From contig NZ_PPXQ01000001.1 in the NCBI RefSeq assembly GCF_004798585.1, positions 310,001 through 374,000 of the forward strand: a stretch of DNA of 64,000 nucleotides, in the 5' to 3' direction. The number at the start of each line of letters is the position of its first letter. Position 1 is the stretch's first letter. The DNA is from Massilia sp. Mn16-1_5. Lineage in GTDB: Bacteria > Pseudomonadota > Gammaproteobacteria > Burkholderiales > Burkholderiaceae_D. A model generated the notes under the pieces. The model was not told where the DNA came from. It saw only the letters and a list, made by a program, of their open reading frames with translations, and did no database searches. Positions 1 through 8,552 of this stretch are shown piece after piece. A program made the translations under genes and the position numbers.

Positions 1-1
1 T

Positions 2-889
2 GGCTTGCCGCCCTGGCTCCGCGCATTCCTGCTGTGTCCGCACATCTCCGGAGGACGGCTGACGGGCGTCACGGCCATCCTGAGCGAGACGCCGCAAGCA
101 TGGCGCGAGGAAGACACCCGGCTGGCCTGCGACATCACCGAGCGCGCCTGGACGCAGATTGATCGCTTGCGCCTTCTCGAGGCCTTGGAGGCAGCCGACC
201 GCCGCAAGGACCAGTTCCTCGCGGTGCTGGCGCACGACCTGCGCAGCCCCCTGACCGTGGTGCGCAACAGCCTGGCCCTGCTGGAGCGCCCCGGAACGAA
301 CGTGAACCCGCAAGCCATTCTCGCGCTCGTGGAAAGGCAATTCGGCCACATCAACCGCCTGATCGAGGACGTCCTCGATACCTCCTACATCTGCCATGGA
401 CGGGCGCACCTGCACCGGCACCGGATCGTCCTGCAGGAAGCGGTCCTGGCCGCGGTCGAGGCCGCGCGCGCCCTGGTGTCCTCGAAGACGCATTCGCTGT
501 CGCTGTCGATGCCGCCGGAACCGATTCCCGTCTACGCCGACCCGACGAGGCTGGCGCAAGCCTTCGGCAACGTATTCGCCAATGCGATCAAGTATTCGCG
601 CGTGCCGGCGCGGATCGGGGTGGAAGTGGAGAAACAGGATGCGCAGGTACTGGTGCGGATCCGCGACAATGGCATCGGCATGTCGCCCCGCACGCTGGCG
701 CGGCTGTTCGACCTGTTCGCGCGCAAGGGCACCGAGCTCGACGCACTGCCCGCCGGTGGCCTCGGGGTCGGCCTGTGGATCACGCGTCAGCTGGTCGAGG
801 CGCACGGCGGCAGCATTCGCGCGGCCAGCGACGGTCCGGACCGGGGCAGCACATTCACGATCGCCTTGCCCGTGCACCAGGTGCATTGA
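2..889 (+). CDS. sensor histidine kinase, 5' end missing (GAF end, HisKA, HATPase)
   Basis: The frame is open to the left edge, so the start and input domain lie outside the window. The first ~50 visible residues look like the end of a GAF or phytochrome-type domain. A coiled linker (DRRKDQFLAVLAHDLRSPL) carries the HisKA phosphoacceptor His in the AHDLRSP H-box. The ATPase domain follows with an N box (NVFANAIKYS), G1 (DNGIGM) and G2 (GGLGVGLWI). It should autophosphorylate and pass phosphate to a response regulator that is not visible. A bidirectional terminator follows the stop codon. The signal cannot be inferred. Confidence 0.9.
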   Translation, partial: GLPPWLRAFLLCPHISGGRLTGVTAILSETPQAWREEDTRLACDITERAWTQIDRLRLLEALEAADRRKDQFLAVLAHDLRSPLTVVRNSLALLERPGTNVNPQAILALVERQFGHINRLIEDVLDTSYICHGRAHLHRHRIVLQEAVLAAVEAARALVSSKTHSLSLSMPPEPIPVYADPTRLAQAFGNVFANAIKYSRVPARIGVEVEKQDAQVLVRIRDNGIGMSPRTLARLFDLFARKGTELDALPAGGLGVGLWITRQLVEAHGGSIRAASDGPDRGSTFTIALPVHQVH

Positions 890-940
890 AGGACGGGCAT
901 TGCGCTGCCTGCCGGTGCCTGGGCTGCGCCAGGCCGAAAA

Positions 941-969
941 AAAATGCCGCTGTTTCCAGCGGCATTTTT
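941..969. terminator. bidirectional intrinsic terminator
   Basis: A stem of AATGCCGCTG paired with CAGCGGCATT has an A run on its left and a T run on its right. It can therefore stop the histidine kinase transcript and the convergent transporter transcript (ends at 991). Confidence 0.85.
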
Positions 970-990
970 AGGTGCGGCGCAGACCGGGTC

Positions 991-2691
991 TCAGTCGGCG
1001 GCGTAGATATTGTTGTTCTTGGTTTCGCGAACGAAGATGCCGCCGATCACGACCGTGATCAGTGCAATGATGATCGGATACCAGAGGCCATAGTAGATGT
1101 TGCCGTTGGCCGCCACCAGGGCGAACGAGATGGTCGGCAGCAGGCCGCCGAACCAGCCGTTACCGATGTGGTAAGGCAGGGACATCGAGCTGTAGCGGAT
1201 ACGGGTCGGGAACATCTCGACCAGCATCGCCGCGATCGGGCCGTAGACCATGGTCACGTAGATGACCAGGATGAACAGCAGCAGCACCAGCATCGGCTTG
1301 TTGATCGCGTTCGGGTCGGCCTTTTCAGGATAGCCGGCCGTCTTCAGGGTGGCGACGACTTCCTTGTTCAGCGCGGTCTGGCGGGCCTTGTCGTCCTTGA
1401 CGAAGTCGATGCCGTCCGGCGTCATCGTTGCGTTGAACGACTGGATCACCTTGTCGCCGACCTTGATCTGGGCGACCGTACCCGCTGGGGCGGCAACGGT
1501 GTCGTAGTTGACCGAGGCGTTGGTCAGCATGCGGGTAGCGATGTCGCAGGACGACGGGAACTTGCGGGTACCGCTCGGGTCGACCTGGAAGTGGCAGGTG
1601 GCAGGATCTGCGACGACGGTGACCGGCGAGGTGGCGATCGCCTGCTCGAGGGCCGGGTTGCCGTAGTGGGTGATGGCCTTGAAGATCGGGAAGTAGGTGG
1701 CCGCGGCGATGACGCAGCCGCCCAGGATGATCCACTTGCGGCCGATCTTGTCCGACAGCGAGCCGAACACGATGAAGAAGGGCGTCGCCAGGGCCAGTGC
1801 GATCGCGATCAGGATGTTGGCGGTCGCACCGTCGATCTTCAGGGTCTGGGTCAGGAAGAACAGGGCGTAGAACTGGCCGGTGTACCAGACCACGGCCTGG
1901 CCCATCGTCAGGCCGACCAGGGCCAGGATGACGATCTTGGCGTTGCGCCAGTTGAGGAAGGCTTCCGACAGCGGCGCCTTCGAGGTCTTGCCTTCGGCCT
2001 TCATCTTGGCGAAGGCCGGCGACTCGTTCATCGACAGGCGGATCCAGACCGAGACGCCCAGCAGGACGACGGAGATCAGGAAGGGAATGCGCCAGCCCCA
2101 GGCGGCGAACTCTTCTTCGCCAATGGCGGTGCGGGTGGCCAGGATGACCAGCAGCGAGAGGAACAGGCCAGCGGTTGCGGTGGTCTGGATCCAGGCGGTG
2201 AAGGCGCCGCGCTTGCCTTCGGGGGCGTGCTCGGCGACGTAGGTGGCCGCGCCGCCGTATTCGCCGCCCAGCGCCAGGCCCTGCAGGATGCGCAGGGTGA
2301 CGAGGATGATCGGCGCCGCGATGCCGATCGTGGCATAGCCCGGCAGCAGGCCGACGACGAAGGTCGAGGCGCCCATCAGCAGGATGGTGACCAGGAAAGT
2401 GTACTTGCGGCCGATCATGTCGCCCAGGCGGCCGAACACGAGGGCGCCGAACGGACGGACGATGAAGCCGGCTGCGAAGGTGAGCAGGGCGAAGATGAAC
2501 GAGGTGGTGGGATCACCAAGGAAGAACTGCTTGCCGATGATGGCGGCGAGCGAACCGTAGAGGTAGAAGTCGTACCATTCGAAAACGGTGCCGAGGGAGG
2601 ACGCAAAGATCACCTTGCGTTCTTCCTTGGTCATCCCCTGGGCGGCAGGCGCTGCCTTGCCGCCCGCGGTCATGCCGGGTGTGATAGCCAT
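991..2691 (-). CDS. MHS-family MFS transporter (metabolite:H+ symporter)
   Basis: A 566-residue multi-pass membrane protein. The N-terminal segment EWYDFYLYGSLA and the loop-2 motif with GRLGDMIGRK are typical of the metabolite:H+ symporter branch of the MFS (shikimate, proline/betaine and ketoglutarate permeases). It is longer than the ~430 residues usual for the branch. An insert of ~120 hydrophilic residues, roughly 340-460, lies between late membrane segments and contains two Cys (ATCHFQ, SSCDIA) that could form a disulfide if exported. The start is supported by GGAGAC five bases upstream. It is divergent from the thiolase operon, with phased repeats in between. The substrate is unknown; a carboxylate is a guess. 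Confidence 0.88.
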   Translation of the reverse strand: MAITPGMTAGGKAAPAAQGMTKEERKVIFASSLGTVFEWYDFYLYGSLAAIIGKQFFLGDPTTSFIFALLTFAAGFIVRPFGALVFGRLGDMIGRKYTFLVTILLMGASTFVVGLLPGYATIGIAAPIILVTLRILQGLALGGEYGGAATYVAEHAPEGKRGAFTAWIQTTATAGLFLSLLVILATRTAIGEEEFAAWGWRIPFLISVVLLGVSVWIRLSMNESPAFAKMKAEGKTSKAPLSEAFLNWRNAKIVILALVGLTMGQAVVWYTGQFYALFFLTQTLKIDGATANILIAIALALATPFFIVFGSLSDKIGRKWIILGGCVIAAATYFPIFKAITHYGNPALEQAIATSPVTVVADPATCHFQVDPSGTRKFPSSCDIATRMLTNASVNYDTVAAPAGTVAQIKVGDKVIQSFNATMTPDGIDFVKDDKARQTALNKEVVATLKTAGYPEKADPNAINKPMLVLLLFILVIYVTMVYGPIAAMLVEMFPTRIRYSSMSLPYHIGNGWFGGLLPTISFALVAANGNIYYGLWYPIIIALITVVIGGIFVRETKNNNIYAAD

Positions 2692-2766
2692 TTTTTGTCT
2701 CCGTATAATATTTAATGCGTCGGATGTAGCCGAAATGTAATCAGCTGCGTCGCAGTGTGGACCGTT

Positions 2767-2807
2767 AAACTTACGTCATGCTTGCTCCAAACTTACCCGA
2801 AACTTAC
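2767..2807. promoter_or_regulatory. three phased AAACTTAC direct repeats
   Basis: AAACTTAC occurs at 2767-2774, 2789-2796 and 2800-2807, so repeat starts are 22 and 11 bases apart, whole turns of the helix. They lie 76-116 bases upstream of the transporter start and upstream of the divergent thiolase promoter. Same-face spacing suggests binding of a response regulator or activator. No known consensus was matched. Confidence 0.45.
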
Positions 2808-2919
2808 AGTCATTTGACGGGTGCGCTTGATGGGAGTGGAGCAGCCGCATCTCTCACTGGTTGGACAGTACCGGCCCCAACAAAGATCCGGAACAACACC
2901 TTGAGGCCGGTCAGAAGAT

Positions 2920-2965
2920 TTGCGAACGGTCGTACTTAATTGTGCTATTCTCGTCTGGTCCAGAC
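2920..2965 (+). promoter_or_regulatory. candidate promoter and operator of the thiolase operon
   Basis: A -35-like TTGCGA (2920-2925) and a -10-like TGCTAT (2943-2948) are separated by 17 bases. Just downstream is a perfect palindrome, GTCTGG-T-CCAGAC (2953-2965), where a repressor would block the start of transcription. The hexamers are weak matches, so this is a candidate only. Confidence 0.4.
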
Positions 2966-2995
2966 ACCAACACACCAACAACCAGGGAGACCAGC

Positions 2996-4174
2996 ATGCA
3001 AGACGCAGTGATCGTATCGACCGCCCGCACGGGCCTGGCCAAGTCGTGGAAAGGCGCCTTCAACATGACCCACGGCGCCACGCTCGGCGGCCACGTGCTT
3101 GCCGCCGCCATCGAGCGCGCGGGTATTGGGGCAGGTGAAGTCGAGGACGTGATCATGGGCTGCGCCAATCCGGAAGGCGCGACCGGGGCCAACATCGCGC
3201 GCCAGATCGCGCTGCGCGCCGGCTGCCCGACCACGGTGCCGGGCATGACGGTCAACCGCTTCTGTTCCTCGGGCCTGCAGACCATCGCGCTGGCGGCCCA
3301 GCGCATCATCGCCGGCGAGAACGAAATCCTGGCCGCCGGCGGCGTCGAATCGATCTCCTGCGTGCAGCAGGAAATGAACACCCACATGCTGCAGGACCCC
3401 TGGCTGCGCGCCCACAAGCCGGAAATCTACTGGCCGATGCTGCAGACGGCCGAGACGGTCGCCAAGCGCTACAACATCCCGAAGGAACGCCAGGATGCCT
3501 ATGGCGTGCAGAGCCAGCAGCGCGCAGCAAGCGCCCAGGCCGCCGGTCTGTTCGAGGCCGAGATCGTGCCGATGACGACCGTGATGGGCGTGGCCGACAA
3601 GGCGTCCGGACGCTTGCTGACCCGTGAGGTGACGATCGCGGCCGACGAAGGCATCCGCGCCGACACGACTATCGAAGGCGTGTCGAAGATCCGCACCGCG
3701 CTGCCGGGCGGCGTGATCACGGCGGGCAACGCCAGCCAGTTCTCGGATGGCGCCTCGGTCTCGATCCTGATGAGCCGCAGCATGGCCGACAGCAAGGGCC
3801 TGCAGCCGCTGGGCGCCTTCCGCGGTTTCGCCGTGGCCGGCTGCGAGCCGGACGAGATGGGCATCGGTCCCGTATTCGCGGTGCCGAAACTGCTGCAGAA
3901 AGCCGGCCTGACGGTCGGCGACATCGGCCTGTGGGAGTTGAACGAAGCCTTTGCCGTGCAGGTGCTGTATTGCGCCGACAAGCTGGGCATTCCGATGGAC
4001 CGCCTCAACGTGAACGGCGGCGCGATCGCGGTCGGCCACCCGTATGGCGTTTCCGGTGCGCGCCTGGTCGGCCATGCGCTGCTCGAGGGCAAGCGCCGCG
4101 GCGTCAAGTACGTCGTCGTCACGATGTGCATCGGCGGCGGCCAGGGCGCGGCGGGCCTGTTCGAGGTGCTGTGA
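2996..4174 (+). CDS. acetyl-CoA C-acyltransferase (thiolase)
   Basis: A 392-residue thiolase of normal family length. The acyl-accepting Cys is C90 ([10 protein letters not shown]), the active-site His is H348 ([11 protein letters not shown]), and the C-terminal CxG motif is C378 ([11 protein letters not shown]). It should cleave 3-ketoacyl-CoA to acetyl-CoA and a shortened acyl-CoA, or condense in reverse. I chose ATG 2996 because AGGGAG lies 6 bases upstream and the protein then starts in the family's usual way ([12 protein letters not shown]). It is the first gene of an apparent operon with a Dabb protein and two short-chain dehydrogenases, which suggests acyl-chain degradation. The substrate is not determined. 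Confidence 0.93.
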   Translation: MQDAVIVSTARTGLAKSWKGAFNMTHGATLGGHVLAAAIERAGIGAGEVEDVIMGCANPEGATGANIARQIALRAGCPTTVPGMTVNRFCSSGLQTIALAAQRIIAGENEILAAGGVESISCVQQEMNTHMLQDPWLRAHKPEIYWPMLQTAETVAKRYNIPKERQDAYGVQSQQRAASAQAAGLFEAEIVPMTTVMGVADKASGRLLTREVTIAADEGIRADTTIEGVSKIRTALPGGVITAGNASQFSDGASVSILMSRSMADSKGLQPLGAFRGFAVAGCEPDEMGIGPVFAVPKLLQKAGLTVGDIGLWELNEAFAVQVLYCADKLGIPMDRLNVNGGAIAVGHPYGVSGARLVGHALLEGKRRGVKYVVVTMCIGGGQGAAGLFEVL

Positions 4175-4217
4175 TATCTAAAACCATTCAAACCGACTGC
4201 TGAGATTCGAGAAAGAT

Positions 4218-4520
4218 ATGATCAAACACATCGTCATGTGGAAGCTCAAGGACGAGGCCGAAGGCGCGGACCGCCTGACCAATGCGCGCGAGATGAAGCG
4301 CCGCCTCGACGAATGTGCCGACATCGTCCCCGGCATCCTGAGCTTCGAAGTCACCCTGGCCCAGCCGGGGCTGGAAGCGACCTACGACGTCGTCCTGTAT
4401 TCGGAATTCGAAAACAAGGCGGCGCTCGAGGCCTACGCCGTGCATCCGACGCACAAGGCGCTGGTGCCTTTCATCGGCGCCATCCGCGAAGGGCGCCAGT
4501 GCATGGATTACGAAGTCTGA
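4218..4520 (+). CDS. Dabb-family (stress-responsive alpha/beta barrel) protein
   Basis: A 100-residue protein starting MIKHIVMWKLKDEAEG, the usual opening of Dabb domains, which form dimeric ferredoxin-like barrels. A second family feature is the YDVVLYSEFENKAALEAY strand-helix region. Some relatives are cyclases or stress proteins, most are uncharacterised. It lies 43 bases after the thiolase and 35 before an SDR, so it is probably co-transcribed and may act on an intermediate of that pathway. Confidence 0.85.
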   Translation: MIKHIVMWKLKDEAEGADRLTNAREMKRRLDECADIVPGILSFEVTLAQPGLEATYDVVLYSEFENKAALEAYAVHPTHKALVPFIGAIREGRQCMDYEV

Positions 4521-4555
4521 ACAACCAAACCGAAGCATAAAAATACGGAGACAGC

Positions 4556-5338
4556 ATGCGCAAGACTCAGGAACTCTTTTCGTTGCAAGGTAAAACCGCC
4601 CTCGTGACCGGCGGCTCGCGCGGGCTCGGCCTGCAGATGGCCGAAGCGCTCGGCGAGCAGGGCGCGCGGATCGTGATTTCGGCGCGCAAGCAGGACGAGC
4701 TCGACGAAGCCGTGGCCCACCTGAAGGAACGCGGTATCGAGGCGTCAAGCATCGCCGTCGACCTGCAGAAGGAAACGAACGTCCACCCCTTCGTCGAGGA
4801 AGCCCTGCGCCGCCTCGGCCAGATCGACATCCTCGTCAACAACGCCGGCGCCAGCTGGGGCGCCCCGGCCGAAGAGCATCCCTTGGAGGCCTGGGACAAG
4901 GTCATGAACCTGAACGTGCGCAGCATCTTCCTGGTGTCGCAGGCAGTGGGAAAACTGTCGATGATCCCGCGCCGCTACGGCAAGATCATCAACATCTCCT
5001 CGATCGCCGGCCTGGCGGGCAATGGTCCGGGCACGATGCAGACCATCGCCTACAACACCTCGAAGGGCGCCGTGATCAATTTCACGCGCACGCTGGCGGG
5101 CGAATGGGGCCGCCACGGCATCACCGTCAACTCGATTGCACCAGGCTTTTTCCCGTCTAAAATGACCAAGGGCGTGCTGGAAAATATCGGCGTCGACAAG
5201 CTGGCCAAGGGCGCGCCGCTGGGCCGCCTGGGCGACGACGAAGACCTGAAGGGTGCGGTCGTGCTGTTCGCCTCCGACGCCAGCAAGCACATCACGGGCC
5301 AGATCCTGGCGATCGACGGCGGCGTGTCCGCGGTCTGA
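4556..5338 (+). CDS. short-chain dehydrogenase/reductase (classical SDR)
   Basis: A 260-residue classical SDR. The cofactor motif is TGGSRGLG (residues 18-25), followed by NNAG (95-98) and a catalytic set of S149, Y166 and K170 (YNTSK). An Arg in the cofactor region (SRG, ARK) hints at NADP(H). CGGAG lies 5 bases upstream of the ATG. It is the third gene of the thiolase operon and probably oxidises a hydroxyacyl or alcohol intermediate. The exact substrate is not deducible. Confidence 0.9.
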   Translation: MRKTQELFSLQGKTALVTGGSRGLGLQMAEALGEQGARIVISARKQDELDEAVAHLKERGIEASSIAVDLQKETNVHPFVEEALRRLGQIDILVNNAGASWGAPAEEHPLEAWDKVMNLNVRSIFLVSQAVGKLSMIPRRYGKIINISSIAGLAGNGPGTMQTIAYNTSKGAVINFTRTLAGEWGRHGITVNSIAPGFFPSKMTKGVLENIGVDKLAKGAPLGRLGDDEDLKGAVVLFASDASKHITGQILAIDGGVSAV

Positions 5339-5347
5339 GGAGGCAGC

Positions 5348-6244
5348 ATGAAACACTTCAGCGGCAAGGTGGCCGTCATCACCGGGGCCGGCAGCGGCCT
5401 GGGCCGTGAATTCGCGCTCGTAGCAAGCGGGCTGGGCATGAAGCTGGTGCTGGCCGACGTGCAGGCCGACGCGCTCGAACGCACCACCGACGAACTGCTG
5501 GCCAAGGACTGCGAAGTGCTGTCCATGGTCTGCGACGTCAGCAAGGGCGCCCACGTGCAGGAACTGGCGGACGCGGCCATCGCGCGCTTCCACGGCATTC
5601 ACCTGGTGTTCAACAATGCCGGTGTCGGCTCGGGCGGCCTGATCTGGGAAAGCACGGAAGCCGACTGGGAATGGGTGCTGGGCGTGAACCTGTGGGGCGT
5701 GATCCACGGCGTGCGCGTCTTCACCCACGCCATGCTCGAATGCGCGCGGCGCGATCCCGATTTCGAGGGTCACATCGTCAACACGGCCTCGATGGCGGGC
5801 CTGCTGAACGCGCCGGCGATGGGCGTCTACAACGTCTCCAAGCACGCGGTGGTCTCGCTGTCGGAGACCCTGTACCACGACCTGGAACTGGTCGGCGCCC
5901 CGATCGGCGCCTCGGTGCTCTGCCCGTATTTCGTCCCGACCGGCATCCACCAGTCGCACCGCAACCGTCCGGAAGAACTGAAACCGGACGCGCGGCCGAC
6001 CGCGAGCCAGATGGCGGCCCAGGCGCTGACCTCGAAAGCGGTGGAGTCGGGCAAGGTATCGGCGAGCGACGTGGCGCGCATCACCTTCGACGCGATCCGC
6101 GAAGGGCGCTTCTACATCTACTCGCACCCGCAGGCATTGGGCGGCGTGCGCGAGCGCATGGAAGCGATCGTGGAAGGGAAGAATCCGCCGGATCCGTATG
6201 CGGCGACGCCGCATGTGACGGAGATGTTGAAGGCGAAATTGTAG
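5348..6244 (+). CDS. short-chain dehydrogenase/reductase
   Basis: A 298-residue SDR with TGAGSGLG (12-19), NNAG (89-92) and catalytic S148, Y161 and K165 (YNVSK). An acidic residue at the end of the second strand (LADVQ) suggests NAD(H). It starts 9 bases after the previous SDR behind GAGGAGG, so translation is probably coupled. It is the last gene of the thiolase-Dabb-SDR-SDR operon. Its TAG stop codon lies inside the first copy of a REP-like palindrome. Confidence 0.9.
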   Translation: MKHFSGKVAVITGAGSGLGREFALVASGLGMKLVLADVQADALERTTDELLAKDCEVLSMVCDVSKGAHVQELADAAIARFHGIHLVFNNAGVGSGGLIWESTEADWEWVLGVNLWGVIHGVRVFTHAMLECARRDPDFEGHIVNTASMAGLLNAPAMGVYNVSKHAVVSLSETLYHDLELVGAPIGASVLCPYFVPTGIHQSHRNRPEELKPDARPTASQMAAQALTSKAVESGKVSASDVARITFDAIREGRFYIYSHPQALGGVRERMEAIVEGKNPPDPYAATPHVTEMLKAKL

Positions 6245-6347
6245 GGCGGGCATGCCCGCGCGTGGCGCCCGCATCGTGTTGGCGGGGTCTTTCCCCAAAC
6301 GAAGCCAACACAATGCGACATTCACGCGTGGGCAAGCCCACCCTACG
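6241..6347. repeat. REP-like inverted pair (compound palindrome)
   Basis: The left copy at 6241-6265 begins GTAGGGCGGGCATGCCCGCG and the right copy at 6323-6347 is inverted (CACGCGTGGGCAAGCCCACC, then CTACG). Between them is a nested hairpin, GCATCGTGTTGGC (6271-6283) with GCCAACACAATGC (6304-6316), and inside that GGGG-TCTTT-CCCC. The whole can fold into one long stem. Related copies occur at 46732-46791 and 48856-48885, always at gene ends, as in REP/REPIN families. Confidence 0.75.
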
Positions 6348-6358
6348 TTACGCCACCG

Positions 6359-7102
6359 TCATGGGCGGACGATGCGCTCGTGCAGTTCCGCGGGCGCGTT
6401 ATCGTACAGTTTGACCACCGTCGAGGTCCGCGTTCCATACCCCGGCGTCTCGATACACACGGCCGACAGCACCCGCTCCAGGTCGAGCGGCACGCCCGTC
6501 TCCGGCAGGCGCATGTCCGGCGCCCGGGTTGTATCGGCCAGCATCTCGAAATAGGCATCTTCCGGCGCACCCTGGCACAGCAGGCTGGCAAACTGGGCCT
6601 TGGTGCGGGTGACCTTCGGCCAGGGCGCATCCAGCAAGCCGTTCGAGACGCCATAAATCCGGCCCGCTTCCAGAGGCTGGCCGTTGCGCGGGTCGTCGCC
6701 GGCGCGGTTCGAGTACCAGTACAGGTTCTCGCGGTCGCCCAGCACCAGGTTGAAGCCGTTGTAGACGTCGCCGCGCGCGGCGATCAGCTCAAGGTACTCG
6801 GCGGCGCTCAGCGAACCCTTCAGGAAATCCGCCACCAGCTCTCCGCGCGAGGGCGCGTTGGCGCGGCCTTCGCCCGGCGCGCGGATGTTGGTCAGCGCGG
6901 CGAATTTCGGGCCCTTGGGGCCTTCGCGCGTGATGCCCATCCAGCTGCCGCCGTGCTCCAGGTCGCGGCCGGCGATCAGGTTCGGGTGCTCGGGCCAGGG
7001 CGCCGCCGGGGCGGCGGGGCGGTCGTAGAACTCATCGCGGTTGGCGACCGCGATCACGGGCACGCCTGGAATCACGCGCCAGGCAAAGACGATCAGGCAC
7101 AT
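6359..7102 (-). CDS. TANGO2/NRDE-family protein
   Basis: A 247-residue protein that starts MCLIVFAW and has the family signature ANRDEFYDRP. TANGO2 proteins have an Ntn-hydrolase-like N terminus with Cys2; the eukaryotic relative affects Golgi organisation and has been linked to haem or acyl handling. The bacterial role is unknown. I chose the ATG that puts Cys at position 2. The start overlaps the DUF4936 gene by 10 bases, which indicates an operon with ygfZ. Confidence 0.87.
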   Translation of the reverse strand: MCLIVFAWRVIPGVPVIAVANRDEFYDRPAAPAAPWPEHPNLIAGRDLEHGGSWMGITREGPKGPKFAALTNIRAPGEGRANAPSRGELVADFLKGSLSAAEYLELIAARGDVYNGFNLVLGDRENLYWYSNRAGDDPRNGQPLEAGRIYGVSNGLLDAPWPKVTRTKAQFASLLCQGAPEDAYFEMLADTTRAPDMRLPETGVPLDLERVLSAVCIETPGYGTRTSTVVKLYDNAPAELHERIVRP

Positions 7103-7377
7103 GGCGGAATCTCCGTAAATACTTCGACGTGGCGCGGACCTTCGACCAGGCCTTCGAGGCCGGCCCCAAGCACCGCCTTGTCCAGTTCGGCGGCAAAACT
7201 CGCCGGCACGTCGGGATAGACTTCCATCCAGGTCTGCAGGCCTTCCTTGCTTTCGGGACGGCGCAGCAGGCGCGCGTGGCCGGGCTGGATCACCCGGGCC
7301 TGCAGGGCGCAAACGAGGGGCGCGAGGTGCTCGGCGTGCTCGTCGCGCACCTTGTAATACACGTAAAGGTCGACCAT
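7093..7377 (-). CDS. DUF4936 family protein
   Basis: A 94-residue protein starting MVDLYVYYKVRDEHAEHL, with a conserved-looking RRPESKEGLQTWMEVYPDV core, as I recall for the beta-proteobacterial DUF4936 family. No function is known. The chosen ATG is one base from the stop codon of ygfZ, and its own end overlaps the TANGO2-like gene by 10 bases, so the three genes form a tight operon. Confidence 0.75.
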   Translation of the reverse strand: MVDLYVYYKVRDEHAEHLAPLVCALQARVIQPGHARLLRRPESKEGLQTWMEVYPDVPASFAAELDKAVLGAGLEGLVEGPRHVEVFTEIPPCA

Positions 7378-7378
7378 G

Positions 7379-8440
7379 CTAGAGATCGAGCGCGTCCAGC
7401 GCATAAGGCATGGGCAGGAAGCGCAGCGGCGCGCCCGCGGCGGAGCCGAGGTGCACCTCTTCCTCCAGCGACGCCAGCTTCATCTCGACCAGCAGGTCGG
7501 CGCCTCCCAGGCCGTTCGGCGCGGCGTTCACCACCATGCCGCAAGGCTGCTCGGGGTCGCTCGCGGAGAAGACCTCGTCGCCGGCGCGCGCGGCGGCATT
7601 CTCGACGCTGGCCAGCGCCGTGCGCCGTTTCAGCTTGCCGAGATACTGGCTGCGGGCAACGATTTCCTGGCCCGGATAGCAGCCTTTCTTGAAATTCACG
7701 CCTCCCAGCAGCTCGAGGTTGATCATCTGGGGCACGAACTGTTCCTGGGTCGCGGCGCTTACCTGCGGCACCCCGGCATGGATCGCAGCCAGGTGCCAGG
7801 CGGCGTTCCCACCCAGGGCCAGTTCGGCGGAGAGTGCCGGCAGGGCGTCCTGCGCGGTCGCGTTCGAGCTCAGCCACAGGAAGCGCGGCGCGCCAAAGGC
7901 ATCGGCCAGGCGGATCACGGTGCCGCGCTCGCCCTGCGTCGCTGCGTAGGGCGCGCCCGGCAGCTCGAGGCCTTGCGCGCGCAGGGCGGCTTCGGCCTTG
8001 AGGCCGCCGAAACCGAGCACGGCGGCGACGTTCTCTTCTTCGGTCGCATCGCGCAACTTCGCCTTGGCGCGCAGCACGAACATCGTCAGGCGCTTTTGCA
8101 GCGGCGCCTGGATGGCGCGCGGCAGCTGCAGCCAGACCGTGCCATCCTCGCTGCGCCACATCAGGAAAGTGGCTTGCAGGCGGCCTTTCGGCGTGCAGAA
8201 GCCGGCCAGGCGGGCCTCGCCCATGCCCAGATGCTCGACGTCGTTGGTCAGCTGGCTGTGCAGGAATTTGGCCGCTTCTTCGCCGGCGACCGCGATCAGG
8301 CCGAGGTCGGTGACGGGGGCGACGAAACCGCTTGCGAGGTCGGCGGTGGAGAGGGTACGGCGGAAATCCTCGACCTGGGTGGCCTCGTCGATATGGAAAC
8401 GGGCCCCGTGGCTTGCTAGATAGTCTGTCCAGTTGCTCAT
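7379..8440 (-). CDS. ygfZ: YgfZ/GcvT-like folate-binding protein (Fe-S cluster maintenance)
   Basis: A 353-residue member of the YgfZ/CAF17 family. The invariant signature KGCYxGQEI is present as KKGCYPGQEIVAR with C254. The fold resembles aminomethyltransferase, and E. coli YgfZ needs folate and this Cys to support certain Fe-S enzymes, including the tRNA thiomethylase MiaB. It heads the minus-strand operon with DUF4936 and the TANGO2-like gene and is divergent from mltG across 112 bases. Confidence 0.93.
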   Translation of the reverse strand: MSNWTDYLASHGARFHIDEATQVEDFRRTLSTADLASGFVAPVTDLGLIAVAGEEAAKFLHSQLTNDVEHLGMGEARLAGFCTPKGRLQATFLMWRSEDGTVWLQLPRAIQAPLQKRLTMFVLRAKAKLRDATEEENVAAVLGFGGLKAEAALRAQGLELPGAPYAATQGERGTVIRLADAFGAPRFLWLSSNATAQDALPALSAELALGGNAAWHLAAIHAGVPQVSAATQEQFVPQMINLELLGGVNFKKGCYPGQEIVARSQYLGKLKRRTALASVENAAARAGDEVFSASDPEQPCGMVVNAAPNGLGGADLLVEMKLASLEEEVHLGSAAGAPLRFLPMPYALDALDL

Positions 8441-8552
8441 AAATGCAATATGCTTTGCGGTTTAGGCTTTATCATTACGGCCTCATTATAGAGTTGTCGA
8501 GCATTTCGCGCCGCGGACCTGATAAAACCCTGGCGTCAACCCGAAAATCAGA

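Noticed and set aside
775..2715. A 646-codon open frame on the + strand
   Set aside because: It lies opposite the MHS transporter and has a composition (many His, Asp, Gln, Arg) typical of the antisense of GC-rich genes. No domain is visible.
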